64,000 bases of DNA from Catellatospora tritici (GTDB taxonomy: Bacteria; Actinomycetota; Actinomycetes; Mycobacteriales; Micromonosporaceae): positions 48,303 to 112,302 of the forward strand of contig NZ_JAHRCY010000024.1 of NCBI RefSeq assembly GCF_019083965.1, in the 5' to 3' direction. The position numbers and the translations under genes are program-made. This document shows, piece after piece, positions 8,184-18,099 of this stretch (position 1 is the stretch's first letter; each line of letters starts with the position of its first letter). The notes below the pieces were generated by a model, which made no database searches, was not told where the DNA came from, and worked only from the letters and a program-made list of their open reading frames with translations.

Positions 8184-9161
8184 ATGGCACAGCCCTCGCT
8201 CGGCCCCTACGACCCTTCCGCGTACGCGCCGATCACCGCCGGGTTCCTGCCGCCCGACGACGCGTTCGCGCAGGCGGCGCCGCCGACCGGGCCCGATGAC
8301 GATCCACTGGTGAACCCGGACGCGCAGGGCATCGCGGGCTGGATGCACCGCCTCGGCGGAGTGCTGCGTCGCGGCTGGCCGCTGCTGCTGGCGATCTTCG
8401 CGTTGACCCAGCTGCTGCCGACGCTGCTGTTCAAGCTCATGGTCGTGCTCGGCGTGGCGGGCCTGCAGGCGACCGACGTGACGATGCTGGTACGCGACAG
8501 CGCCTCGCTGCTGGCCGCGGCGCTCACGGCACTGCTCGTCTACTCGCTGGTGGTCGTGACGGTGCGCATGTTCGGATACGCCGCCGCCACGTACGTCGCG
8601 GTCCGGCAGGCCGACCACCAGACGGTCACCTTCGGGGCGGCGCTGCGGTTCGGCCTGCGCCGGTTCGTCGGGCTCACCGTCTGGCACCTGCTGGCCTATC
8701 TGGTGGTCGGCGGTGTCGGCGTGCTGGCCGTCTCTTGTTTCGCGCAGATCGGCAGCTACTTCGGCCTGCTGCCCGCGCTGCTGCTGTCGGCGTACCTGTT
8801 CTTCTCGGTGGCGTTGCTTGGCCCGGCGTACCTGTTCGAGCGCAGGCGGCCGATGAGCCGGTCGCGCACGCTGACCCACGAGCGGTTCGGGCGCACCCTC
8901 GGCCGGCTCTCGCTGATCGGGCTGCTGCTGCTCGCGGGCGCGGTGATCGAGCCGGTGCTGGCCGTGCTGGTGGTGACGGCGCACCTCGACGAGACGCTGC
9001 CCTACGGGGTGCCCGATCTGGGGATCACCCTGCTGGTCGGGCTGGTCTCCCTGCCCCTGACGCTGGTCGAGTTCAGCGGCATCCTGATCTCGTACGCCGA
9101 GGCTCGTGCGTTCGAGGACAACCGGGTGCGCACCGCACTGCTCGCCGCCGAACTCGGCTGA
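8184..9161 (+). CDS. Multi-span membrane protein, paralogue 2
   Basis: 325 aa and related to the preceding gene: a Pro/Ala-rich tail, then GIAGWMHRLGGVLRRGWPLLLAIF, several membrane spans, and the same FERRRPMSRSRTLTHERFGRTLGRL signature between spans, ending in EFSGILISYAEARAFEDNRVRTALLAAEL (counterpart of the QFAGILVTYTEQRGHEGANTARLVSEL end of paralogue 1). The ATG at 8184 has a GGAG motif upstream. The hairpin before it suggests independent or reduced expression. No function can be assigned. Confidence 0.75.
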   Translation: MAQPSLGPYDPSAYAPITAGFLPPDDAFAQAAPPTGPDDDPLVNPDAQGIAGWMHRLGGVLRRGWPLLLAIFALTQLLPTLLFKLMVVLGVAGLQATDVTMLVRDSASLLAAALTALLVYSLVVVTVRMFGYAAATYVAVRQADHQTVTFGAALRFGLRRFVGLTVWHLLAYLVVGGVGVLAVSCFAQIGSYFGLLPALLLSAYLFFSVALLGPAYLFERRRPMSRSRTLTHERFGRTLGRLSLIGLLLLAGAVIEPVLAVLVVTAHLDETLPYGVPDLGITLLVGLVSLPLTLVEFSGILISYAEARAFEDNRVRTALLAAELG

Positions 9162-9247
9162 CCGGTCCCGCCGCGCGGCGGGCGGTGAACGTGAACGGCT
9201 TTCGATGTGTCGGACGGGCGAACGCCTGTGATCATTCGACGGTTCGC

Positions 9248-9273
9248 TTGCACTCGGGGTGCGAGAGTGCTAA
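9248..9273 (+). promoter_or_regulatory. CIRCE operator 1 overlapping the groEL promoter
   Basis: TTGCACTC (9248-9255), 9-bp spacer, GAGTGCTAA (9265-9273): the CIRCE arrangement bound by the heat-shock repressor HrcA. TTGCAC at 9248-9253 and TAAACA at 9271-9276, 17 bp apart, also make a plausible -35/-10 promoter, so the operator covers the promoter itself. Confidence 0.9.
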
Positions 9274-9281
9274 ACAGGTGA

Positions 9282-9308
9282 TTGGCACTCTCCTACGGTG
9301 AGTGCCAA
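9282..9308 (+). promoter_or_regulatory. CIRCE operator 2
   Basis: TTGGCACTC (9282-9290), 9-bp spacer, GAGTGCCAA (9300-9308): perfect 9-bp arms. It lies about 34 bp after the first CIRCE (centre to centre) and just downstream of the expected transcription start, so two HrcA sites would control groEL. Confidence 0.88.
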
Positions 9309-9411
9309 AACGAAACCAAGAGTCGGACCGGCGGGGCTGCTGAATGGTGGCAGTCGGTCGTCGCGGGCCAGCCGTCCGACCTCGGATTTTGTCCAGGAGG
9401 ACAACGCCGTT

Positions 9412-11034
<1,623 letters not shown>

Positions 11035-11067
11035 TCCCCTGAGGATCAGGTCCGTCACTGATGTGAC

Positions 11068-11100
11068 GAGGGAGCCCCGGCCATCGGCCGGGGCTCCCTC
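11068..11100. terminator. Bidirectional terminator between groEL and the sugar symporter
   Basis: GAGGGAGCCCCGGCC (11068-11082) and GGCCGGGGCTCCCTC (11086-11100) form a perfect 15-bp stem with a 3-nt loop between two convergent genes. Confidence 0.9.
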
Positions 11101-11109
11101 CGTTTCGGC

Positions 11110-12531
11110 TCACATGGTCTCGAGCTCGCGGCCTCTGGTCTCGCGTACCGCTTTCCAGACGAAGATGAAGGCCAGCAGCGCGAACAGGCAGTAGAGGCCG
11201 TACGCGAAGCTCAGGCCGATGTTGGCCAGGGCCGGGAACGTGGTGCTGATGAGCCAGTTGGCGACCCACTGCGCGGCGGCGGCCACGGCCAGCGCGGTAG
11301 CGCGGATCGTGTTGTTGAACATCTCGCCGAGCAGCACCCAGACGACCGGGCCCCAGCTCATACCGAAGGCGACGACGTAGAGGTTGGCCGCCACCAGGGC
11401 GACCTTGCCGACGGCGGGGCTGAGCGTGGTCACCGACTCGCCCGCGGCGTTGAGCGTCTGCGTCGCGGTGGAGAAGCACCAGGCCATCGTGCCGAGCGTG
11501 ACCACCATGCCCGCGGCGCCGACGAGCAGCAGCGGCTTGCGGCCGACCCGGTCGACCAGGGCGATCGCGATGAGGGTGGTCAGGATGTTGGTGATACTGG
11601 TGATCACTGTGATCAGCAGCGAGTTCGATTCGCTGAAGCCCACCGAGGCCCACAGCGCCGACGAGTAGTAGAAGATCACGTTGATGCCGACGAACTGCTG
11701 GAACACCGAGAGCAGGATGCCGACCCAGACGATCGGCAGCAGGCCCAGGCGCGGGCCCCTGAGATCGGACAGGTGCACCTTCTCCCCGGGCCGGCTCACG
11801 GTGCGCTGGATGTCGTCGATCCGCTGGTCGACGTCGCCGCCGATCAGCCGCTTGATGACCCTGCGTGCCTCCTCCAGGCGGCCGCGCCGTACCAGGTAGC
11901 GCGGGGACTCGGGGATCTGCAGCGCCAGCACGGCGTAGATCACCGCGGGGATGGCGGCGGAGGCGAACATCCACCGCCAGGCCGCGCCGCCCCACGGCAC
12001 GGACTCCATCGCGCCGCCCGCGACGTCGGCGAGCAGGTAGTCGACGAGCAGGGCGACGAAGATGCCGCTGACGATGGCCAACTGCTGCAGCGAACCGAGC
12101 CGCCCGCGCATGTGCGCCGGGGACACCTCGGCGATGTACGCCGGTGCGATGACGCTGGCTGCGCCGACGCCGAGGCCGCCGATGATCCGCCAGAGGGTCA
12201 GGTCCCAGGCGGCGAAGGCGACCGCCGAGCCGATCGAGCTCACGATGAACAGCGCCGCGGCGATGAGCATGACCCGCACCCGGCCGAGCCGGTCGGCCAG
12301 CGGCCCGGCGAACCAGGCGCCGACCGCGCAGCCGAGCAGGGCCGCAGAGACGACCAGGCCCAGGACGACGGAGTTGAGCTGGAAGGTCTGGCGCAGCGCG
12401 TCCACGGTGCCATTGATGACCGCGGTGTCGTATCCGAAGAGGAAGCCGCCCACCGCTGCCGCTGTCGACACCAGGATCGCGGCGCCGTGCGACTGCTCGG
12501 CATTGCCTGGTACTGACGACGTGGCTGCCAC
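11110..12531 (-). CDS. MFS sugar/H+ symporter (GlcP/XylE-like)
   Basis: 473 aa with 12 predicted membrane spans. Sugar-porter signatures are present: GFLFGYDTAVINGT at residues about 29-42, PLADRLGRVRVM, PESPRYLVRRGRLEEARRVI after span 6, and QQFVGINVIFYYSS in span 7, the segment that contacts sugar in XylE/GlcP. It probably imports glucose or another hexose/pentose with protons. It stands alone with its own start and shares a terminator with groEL. Confidence 0.9.
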   Translation of the reverse strand: MAATSSVPGNAEQSHGAAILVSTAAAVGGFLFGYDTAVINGTVDALRQTFQLNSVVLGLVVSAALLGCAVGAWFAGPLADRLGRVRVMLIAAALFIVSSIGSAVAFAAWDLTLWRIIGGLGVGAASVIAPAYIAEVSPAHMRGRLGSLQQLAIVSGIFVALLVDYLLADVAGGAMESVPWGGAAWRWMFASAAIPAVIYAVLALQIPESPRYLVRRGRLEEARRVIKRLIGGDVDQRIDDIQRTVSRPGEKVHLSDLRGPRLGLLPIVWVGILLSVFQQFVGINVIFYYSSALWASVGFSESNSLLITVITSITNILTTLIAIALVDRVGRKPLLLVGAAGMVVTLGTMAWCFSTATQTLNAAGESVTTLSPAVGKVALVAANLYVVAFGMSWGPVVWVLLGEMFNNTIRATALAVAAAAQWVANWLISTTFPALANIGLSFAYGLYCLFALLAFIFVWKAVRETRGRELETM

Positions 12532-12612
12532 GCCCTCATCGTCGCGCAGCGTTCCGCCGAACCATCACTGAACACGAAAAATAGTGCGAACCGCGCACCA
12601 GCTGGCCGTCGG

Positions 12613-12700
12613 GTTAAGAAGGTGCCCTTCTTCTACATAAAGCGAGCAGAGTATCCGCCCGGCTCGCCGACGCGAGCCGACGAAGGTGCCCTTCCTTTCC
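12613..12700. repeat. Dispersed palindrome, GAAGGGCACCTTC family, copy 2
   Basis: Outer arms GTTAAGAAGGTGCCCTTCTTC (from 12613; core AAGAAGGTGCCCTTCTT) and GAAGGTGCCCTTC (12682-12694) surround a smaller inner stem (GGCTCGC / GCGAGCC). Each outer arm is itself nearly palindromic. It fills the gap between the symporter start and the end of the next gene. Confidence 0.72.
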
Positions 12701-13594
12701 TCAGAGCGGCTTGGTGAGGAGGAAGAAGACTCGCTCGACCACGGCGTCTGCGGCGCTGGAGTAGAAGCTCACCGGCCCCACCCATCCGATCTGCACCCGC
12801 CGCAGCCCGCGGTCGGCCTGGTCGCGCAGGCAGCGCCGCAGCAGCATGCCGCCGATGCCCAGCCCGGCCGCGGCGGGCAGGGTGCCCATCGGGCCGAACC
12901 AGCTCGGACGGCAGCCGCCCCAGGCCGCGAAGCCGACCGGAGCTCCGTCGCGGATGGCCAGGTGGCAGCCGCCGTGCCCGGCCACCGCCCGTTCGACCTC
13001 GGCCACCCAGGCCGCGCCCCACTCGGCGGCGATCACCGGCAGCAGCTCGGGCAGGTCGGCGGGGGTCGCCTCGCGTACCACCACGTGCGACTCGGCCAGC
13101 CGCTCCTGCGCCGCCCGGGTCTCCCGCAGCGCGGGCGAGCCCTCGACCAGCTCGGCCGTCATGTTCCAGGCGGTGCGGTCGTGGACGTATCCGAGGGCGC
13201 CCAGCGCGCACAGGGCCGGGGTGTAGCGCACGTCGACACCGGGCCAGGCGTGCGTCGGGGCGTTGCCGCTGACCTGGACGGCGGTCAGTCCGCGCTCCCG
13301 CAGCAGCTCCTCCACCGCCGCGACCAGGGCGCGGGCGTGGCCGTGGCGGCGGTGGCCCGGGTCGACCGCGAGCAGGTCCAGGTGGCCGACCGTCGGATCG
13401 TGATGGCCGGGGCTGGCCAGCGCCACCCCGACGACCTCGCCGTCGGGGGCGTCGCCGTCGATCGCGACGAATCCGGTCGAGCCGGCCAGCAGGTCGACGA
13501 TCTCGGCCGCCTCGGCCGCGTCCTCGGGCAGCAGCGACCGCTGCAGCAGGCCGGTGACGGCGGCGCGGTGATGCGGCTCGTACGGGCCGATCAT
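12701..13594 (-). CDS. Tandem GNAT acetyltransferase
   Basis: 297 aa. The first GNAT domain has VGHLDLLAVDPGHRRHGHARALV (acetyl-CoA loop) near residues 75-97; the second has PMGTLPAAAGLGIGGMLLRRCL near residues 238-259, with YSSA before the last strand. The start is the ATG that begins MIGPYEPHH; it lies 12 bp from the stop of the upstream protease gene, so the two are probably cotranscribed. The same frame is open through much of the protease gene on the same strand, but that sequence is out of frame with the protease and is not coding. Substrate unknown. Confidence 0.82.
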   Translation of the reverse strand: MIGPYEPHHRAAVTGLLQRSLLPEDAAEAAEIVDLLAGSTGFVAIDGDAPDGEVVGVALASPGHHDPTVGHLDLLAVDPGHRRHGHARALVAAVEELLRERGLTAVQVSGNAPTHAWPGVDVRYTPALCALGALGYVHDRTAWNMTAELVEGSPALRETRAAQERLAESHVVVREATPADLPELLPVIAAEWGAAWVAEVERAVAGHGGCHLAIRDGAPVGFAAWGGCRPSWFGPMGTLPAAAGLGIGGMLLRRCLRDQADRGLRRVQIGWVGPVSFYSSAADAVVERVFFLLTKPL

Positions 13595-13605
13595 GACGGT
13601 CAAGG

Positions 13606-16191
13606 CTACCCCGCTGCCGCGGTCACGGCGTCCGCCGCGTTGACGATGCCGGCACCGGCCCGGTCCGCCTCCGTTCCGCAGCCCGGCTGCGCGCCTGCCG
13701 CGGGCGGCTTGGCGGTGCTTCGCAGCAGCCGCTCCGTGGCGGCCAGGTCGCCGACCAGTTCGGGGTGCGCCGACCACAGCAGCGCGATCACGCCCGCGAC
13801 GTGCGGGGTCGCCATCGACGTGCCGCTGAGCTTCGCGTACGTGTTGCCCGGCATCGCCGACAGCACCTCGTCGCCGGGTGCGGCCAGGTCGGGCTTGCCG
13901 TCGGCCGGGCCCCGGCTGGAGAACTCGGTGACCCGCCGCTGCTCGTCCGTCGCCGCGATGGTGATCGACTCCGGGTCGGTGGCGGGCGGGGTGTCCAGCG
14001 AGCCGCAGCGCGGGCCGGTGTTGCCCGCCGCGGCCACGAACGCGATCCCGGCCGCGGCCAGCGCGGACGTGGCCGGACGCAGCACCGTCTGGTCGCAGCC
14101 CTCGATCGGCGGGCAGCCCCAGGAGTTGGTCAGCACGTGCGGGGCGCGGGCCGGGCGGCCGTCCTTGAACGGGTCGCCGCCGTGCGGGAACGGCGCGAGC
14201 ATGAACTGCATGCAGTCCAGGTAGAAGGACGGGCTGCTCATGTTGCGTTCCAGGTTCACGCAGCCGATCCACTGGGCGCCCGGCGCGACGCCGACGTTCT
14301 CCCGGCCGACGGCGGTCGCCATGGTGTGCGTGCCGTGGCCGTTGTGGTCGGTCGGGCTGGTGCTGCCCGACCACGGGTCGTACCAGGAGTCGTCGCCGCC
14401 GCGATACTGCGCGGCCAGCGCCGGGTGCGTGCCGTCCACCCCGGAGTCCGACCCGCCGACCACGATGCCCTCGCCGGTGACGCCGCGTTTCCACAGGTCG
14501 GGGGCGCCGATCTGGCGTAGGTTCCACTGGGCCTGGGCCGGGGGCTGGGACTGGGTGCCGTGGCTGACGCCGATCTGCTTGGGCAGCGGGCGCAGCCGCT
14601 GGTCGACCAGCACCCGGTCGACGTCGTCGCGCGTCTCCAGCCACGCCTTCAGCTCGGGTCCGCCGTTCACCCGGAGCGCGTTGACGAGGTAGTACGGCTG
14701 ATAGTCGAGGTGCCAGCGGTCCAGCTCGGCCCGCAGCGGGGCCTGGGTGCGCTCGGCGTGCTCGACCAGCCGGTGGTAGACGGCGGCGACCCGGGCGTCG
14801 CGGCCCGGCCCGACGCCGGTGGTGGTGGGCAGACCCGTCAGCGGCGCCTGGTCCTTGAGCACCACGAACAGCTGGTCGCCGTAGAGACCGGGCTGCCCGC
14901 CGGCCAGGTAGAAGACGGCGGCGCCGAGGCCCAGGACGGTGGCCAGAGCGGCGGACAGCGCCCGGCCGCCGGTGCGCGGGAGCAGCGTGAGCCGGTCCAC
15001 GAACGGGCGCGGCTGGGGATCCCACGGGGTGCCCGCGTCGGCACCCAGCGGGAGGCCGGCAGTCGGGTAGGCGGGCGGCGCGGTCGGCTGGTCCGGTACC
15101 CGGTCCGGCGGAGGCGGGGCGTACGGCGCCACGACGGTTCGGGTGCGGGTGGTGCGCAGCAGGCCCAGGCCGTACCCCAGGCCCAGGAGCAGGGCGATCA
15201 CCCAGGCGATCGCGGCGGCGAGGAAGACGTAGTACGGGACGTCGTGGTCGTACAGGCTGAGGCTGAGCTCGTCGGGGTCGACGAAGGCGAGCGGGCTGAA
15301 CGCGGCCAGCGCCACGGTGACCAGGGTGGCCCGACCGAACGGGCTGGCCGGGGCCAGCGCCGCCACCACGAAGCCCAGCGGCGGCAGCACCAGCAGGGTC
15401 AGCAATTGCACCCCGGTGGCGCCCACCCCGGCCGCGACCAGTGCCAGCACTACGCCCGCGACCAGCCCGCCGACCAGCGCCAGGGTCGGCTTGCCGCGGG
15501 TGGTGAAGTGCTGCCACAGGTCCCAGCCGAGCACCGTGGCGACGAACCAGCCCACGGCGGCCGCGGCCAGCACCGCGGCGACGGTCTCGGTGAAGCCGCC
15601 CAGCGCCCCCGCCCACAGGAACGGCACCAGCACCGCCAGGCCCGCGAACACGGCCCAGCCCAGCGCGCCCGGTGCCGCCGCGCCCGGGGCGGCCGCGCGG
15701 CGGCGGGACAGCAGCCAGGCCGCCACGGCCGCGACGACGGCCAGGGCCAGCAGGTACAGCTCGTTGGCCATGGCGGGGATCAGGCGCAGCAGGCAGCCGA
15801 CGGCCAGCGCCGCGGCACCGGCGAGGAAGGCGCGGCCGGTGGCCCGTACGCCCTGGTGTCGGGGTAGGAACGCGAGCATGGCGGCGGGGGCGCCCACCAG
15901 GACCGCGGCGCAGACGGCCAGCACGAGCCAGGTCCAACCGGGGGTGTCCAGGCCGAGCTGTCCCAGCACCTGCTGGACGAAGACGACGCCGTACTGGCTG
16001 ACGACGGCGAAGAAGGCCGCCCACAGACCGACCACGACCGCGCCGATCTTAGGGCCGGTGCCCGAGTCGGGGGCGGACGGTTGCGGCGGCTGCCACGTTC
16101 CCGCAGGCCAGCCGCCAGGCTGTCCCGCCTGGCCTGGTCCGGGTGCGGCCGAGTTGCGCGGAACACCCTCTCGATCACCGTATGAGGACAC
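13606..16191 (-). CDS. Subtilisin-family (S8) protease fused to an N-terminal multi-span membrane domain
   Basis: 861 aa. Residues about 35-400 carry roughly nine or ten hydrophobic segments, preceded by a Pro/Gly-rich tail. An N-terminal prodomain-like stretch (VFVVLKDQAPL...) follows, then the S8 catalytic domain with Asp in GGSDSGVDGTHP, His in NGHGTHTMA, the oxyanion Asn in AAAGNTGP and Ser in GTSMATPHVAG. The protease is complete, so activity on the outer face is likely. The GTG start at 16191 is chosen because TACCGT lies exactly 6 nt upstream, the leaderless pattern; it mirrors the divergent glpD promoter. Membrane-plus-subtilase fusions are uncommon. Confidence 0.88.
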   Translation of the reverse strand: MSSYGDREGVPRNSAAPGPGQAGQPGGWPAGTWQPPQPSAPDSGTGPKIGAVVVGLWAAFFAVVSQYGVVFVQQVLGQLGLDTPGWTWLVLAVCAAVLVGAPAAMLAFLPRHQGVRATGRAFLAGAAALAVGCLLRLIPAMANELYLLALAVVAAVAAWLLSRRRAAAPGAAAPGALGWAVFAGLAVLVPFLWAGALGGFTETVAAVLAAAAVGWFVATVLGWDLWQHFTTRGKPTLALVGGLVAGVVLALVAAGVGATGVQLLTLLVLPPLGFVVAALAPASPFGRATLVTVALAAFSPLAFVDPDELSLSLYDHDVPYYVFLAAAIAWVIALLLGLGYGLGLLRTTRTRTVVAPYAPPPPDRVPDQPTAPPAYPTAGLPLGADAGTPWDPQPRPFVDRLTLLPRTGGRALSAALATVLGLGAAVFYLAGGQPGLYGDQLFVVLKDQAPLTGLPTTTGVGPGRDARVAAVYHRLVEHAERTQAPLRAELDRWHLDYQPYYLVNALRVNGGPELKAWLETRDDVDRVLVDQRLRPLPKQIGVSHGTQSQPPAQAQWNLRQIGAPDLWKRGVTGEGIVVGGSDSGVDGTHPALAAQYRGGDDSWYDPWSGSTSPTDHNGHGTHTMATAVGRENVGVAPGAQWIGCVNLERNMSSPSFYLDCMQFMLAPFPHGGDPFKDGRPARAPHVLTNSWGCPPIEGCDQTVLRPATSALAAAGIAFVAAAGNTGPRCGSLDTPPATDPESITIAATDEQRRVTEFSSRGPADGKPDLAAPGDEVLSAMPGNTYAKLSGTSMATPHVAGVIALLWSAHPELVGDLAATERLLRSTAKPPAAGAQPGCGTEADRAGAGIVNAADAVTAAAG

Positions 16192-16213
16192 AGCCGCACG
16201 GTACCGTGATGGG
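16192..16213. promoter_or_regulatory. Symmetric divergent promoter for the S8 protease and glpD
   Basis: The palindrome ACGGTACCGT (16198-16207) supplies a -10 hexamer TACCGT to each strand. On + it is 16202-16207, 6 nt before the glpD ATG; on - it is 16203-16198, 6 nt before the protease GTG. Both genes would be transcribed without leaders from overlapping -10 boxes. Confidence 0.65.
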
Positions 16214-17953
16214 ATGCGTGACCGCAGCGTGTCCCGCTTTGCCGCCGGCGCCCTCTCGCCCGAGCGCCGCAGCGCTGATCTGCGCAGGCTTCGCGAGGAA
16301 GAATTCGATGTACTGATCGTCGGGGGTGGAGTGACCGGCGCCGGTGCGGCGCTGGACGCCGCCTCGCGTGGCCTGCGGGTCGCGCTCATCGAGGCGAGCG
16401 ACCTCGCCGCCGGCACCTCGTCGCGCTCGTCCAAGCTGATCCACGGCGGGCTGCGCTACCTGGAGCAGCTGGAGTTTCCGCTGGTGCACGAGGCGCTGCG
16501 CGAGCGCGGCCTGCTGACCACCCGGCTGGCTCCGCATCTGGTGCGGCCGGTGCCGTTCCTGGTGCCGCTGCCTGCCGAGGAGCGCAGCGTGTCCGGAGTG
16601 GCCCGCCGGGCCTGGCACCGGCTCTACTACGGCGCCGGGGTGGCGCTCTACGACGCGTTCGCCGGGGTGGTCGGGCAGCGCGGCATGCCGCTGCACCGGC
16701 ACCTGACCCAGGCCGGGGCGCGGCGGCTGTTCCCGTCGCTGCGCGAGCAGGGCCTGGCCGGGGCGATCCGCTACTACGACGGGCAGGTTGACGACGCCCG
16801 GTTCGTGGTGACGGTGGCCCGGACCGCGGCCAGCCTCGGCGCGGCCGTGGTGACCGGGGTGCGCGCGGTGGGCCTGCTGCGTCAGGCCCGCGAGGTCACG
16901 GGGGTACGGGTCAGTGACGGCACCGAGGAGTTCGACGTGCGCGCCCGCACCGTCGTCGCGGCGACCGGTGTCTGGAGCGGCGACGTGTCGTCGTGGCTGC
17001 CCGACGCGAAGATCGGGTTCCGGGTGCGGGCGTCCAAGGGCGTGCACCTGGTCGTGCCCCGCTCCGCGATCACGGGCGAGGTCGGGCTGATCCTGCGTAC
17101 CGCGAGCAGCGTGCTGTTCGTGATCCCGTGGGGCGGGCACTGGATCATCGGCACCACCGACACCGACTGGGCCCTGGACCGGGCCCACCCGTCGGCCTCG
17201 GCCAAGGACATCGAGTACCTGCTCTCGCACGTCAACGCGGTGCTGGACCGCCCGATCGGGCAGTCCGACATCGAGGGCGTGTACGCCGGACTGCGGCCGC
17301 TGCTGTCCGGCGAGTCCGACTCCACCTCGTCGCTGTCGCGCGAGCACGCCGTGGTCGAGCCGCTGCTGGGGCTGCTGCTGGTGGCGGGCGGGAAGTTCAC
17401 CACGTACCGGGTGATGGCTCAGGACGTGATCGACCGCGCGGCCCGGCGCCTGCGGCCGGTGCGCGGCAGCGGCACGGCCGACCTGCCGCTGCTCGGCGCC
17501 GACGGCTGGCAGGCGATGTGGCGGGACCGGGCCGACCTGGCCCGGCGGCACGGACTCAGCGCCGGGGCGATCGAGCACCTGCTGGAGCGCTACGGCACGC
17601 TGACCACCGAACTGCTCGCCCTGATCGACGCCGACCCGACGCTGCGGGCGCCGCTGCCCGGCGCGCCGGAGCACCTGGGCGCCGAGGTGGTGTACGCGGT
17701 CGGCCACGAGGGTGCCCGGCGCCTGGTCGACGTGCTGTCCCGGCGTACCCGGATCTCGTTCGAGACCGCCCACCGGGGCGTCGAGACCGCCCGCCGCGCC
17801 GCCGAGCTGATGGCCCCCGTCCTCGGCTGGGACGAAGCCGCCACCGAAGCCGAGATCGCGGCGTACCTGTCCCGCGTCGAAGCGGAGCGCGAGTCCCAGC
17901 GCATGCCGGACGACGCCGCCGCCGACGCCGCGCGGCTGTCCGCAAGCGTCTAG
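16214..17953 (+). CDS. glpD: Aerobic glycerol-3-phosphate dehydrogenase
   Basis: 579 aa, typical for GlpD. The FAD-binding Rossmann motif is VLIVGGGVTGAGAALDAASRG at residues about 34-54; RSSKLIHGGLRYLEQ and a WIIGTTDTDW segment are also family hallmarks; the C-terminal GlpD cap domain is present. It oxidises glycerol 3-phosphate to dihydroxyacetone phosphate at the membrane and feeds electrons to quinone. Leaderless start inferred (TACCGT, 6 nt, ATG). No glpK or glpF nearby. Confidence 0.95.
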   Translation: MRDRSVSRFAAGALSPERRSADLRRLREEEFDVLIVGGGVTGAGAALDAASRGLRVALIEASDLAAGTSSRSSKLIHGGLRYLEQLEFPLVHEALRERGLLTTRLAPHLVRPVPFLVPLPAEERSVSGVARRAWHRLYYGAGVALYDAFAGVVGQRGMPLHRHLTQAGARRLFPSLREQGLAGAIRYYDGQVDDARFVVTVARTAASLGAAVVTGVRAVGLLRQAREVTGVRVSDGTEEFDVRARTVVAATGVWSGDVSSWLPDAKIGFRVRASKGVHLVVPRSAITGEVGLILRTASSVLFVIPWGGHWIIGTTDTDWALDRAHPSASAKDIEYLLSHVNAVLDRPIGQSDIEGVYAGLRPLLSGESDSTSSLSREHAVVEPLLGLLLVAGGKFTTYRVMAQDVIDRAARRLRPVRGSGTADLPLLGADGWQAMWRDRADLARRHGLSAGAIEHLLERYGTLTTELLALIDADPTLRAPLPGAPEHLGAEVVYAVGHEGARRLVDVLSRRTRISFETAHRGVETARRAAELMAPVLGWDEAATEAEIAAYLSRVEAERESQRMPDDAAADAARLSASV

Positions 17954-18003
17954 CCGAACGAAGGCGAGGGCACTCCGCCGACGCGCCAGCGCGCTCGACC
18001 GCC

Positions 18004-18076
18004 TAGCATCGACGCTGGCCTATCCGGGAGACGGCTCGACGGAATTCGTCCCCTGGATAGGCCAGCGTCAATGCTA
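18004..18076. terminator. Long bidirectional hairpin between glpD and the FAD oxidase
   Basis: Positions 18004-18025 (begins TAGCATCGACGCTGG) pair with 18055-18076 (ends CCAGCGTCAATGCTA): a 22-bp stem with one mismatch and a 29-nt partly structured loop, between convergent genes. Confidence 0.85.
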
Positions 18077-18099
18077 AGTGGGGTGGGTCGGCCGCCGGA

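Noticed and set aside
12701..16024. Single 1107-aa minus-strand frame covering the GNAT and most of the protease region
   Set aside because: Only its last 297 codons match GNAT sequence; the rest is Arg/Pro/Gly-rich and out of frame with the intact S8 protease on the same strand.
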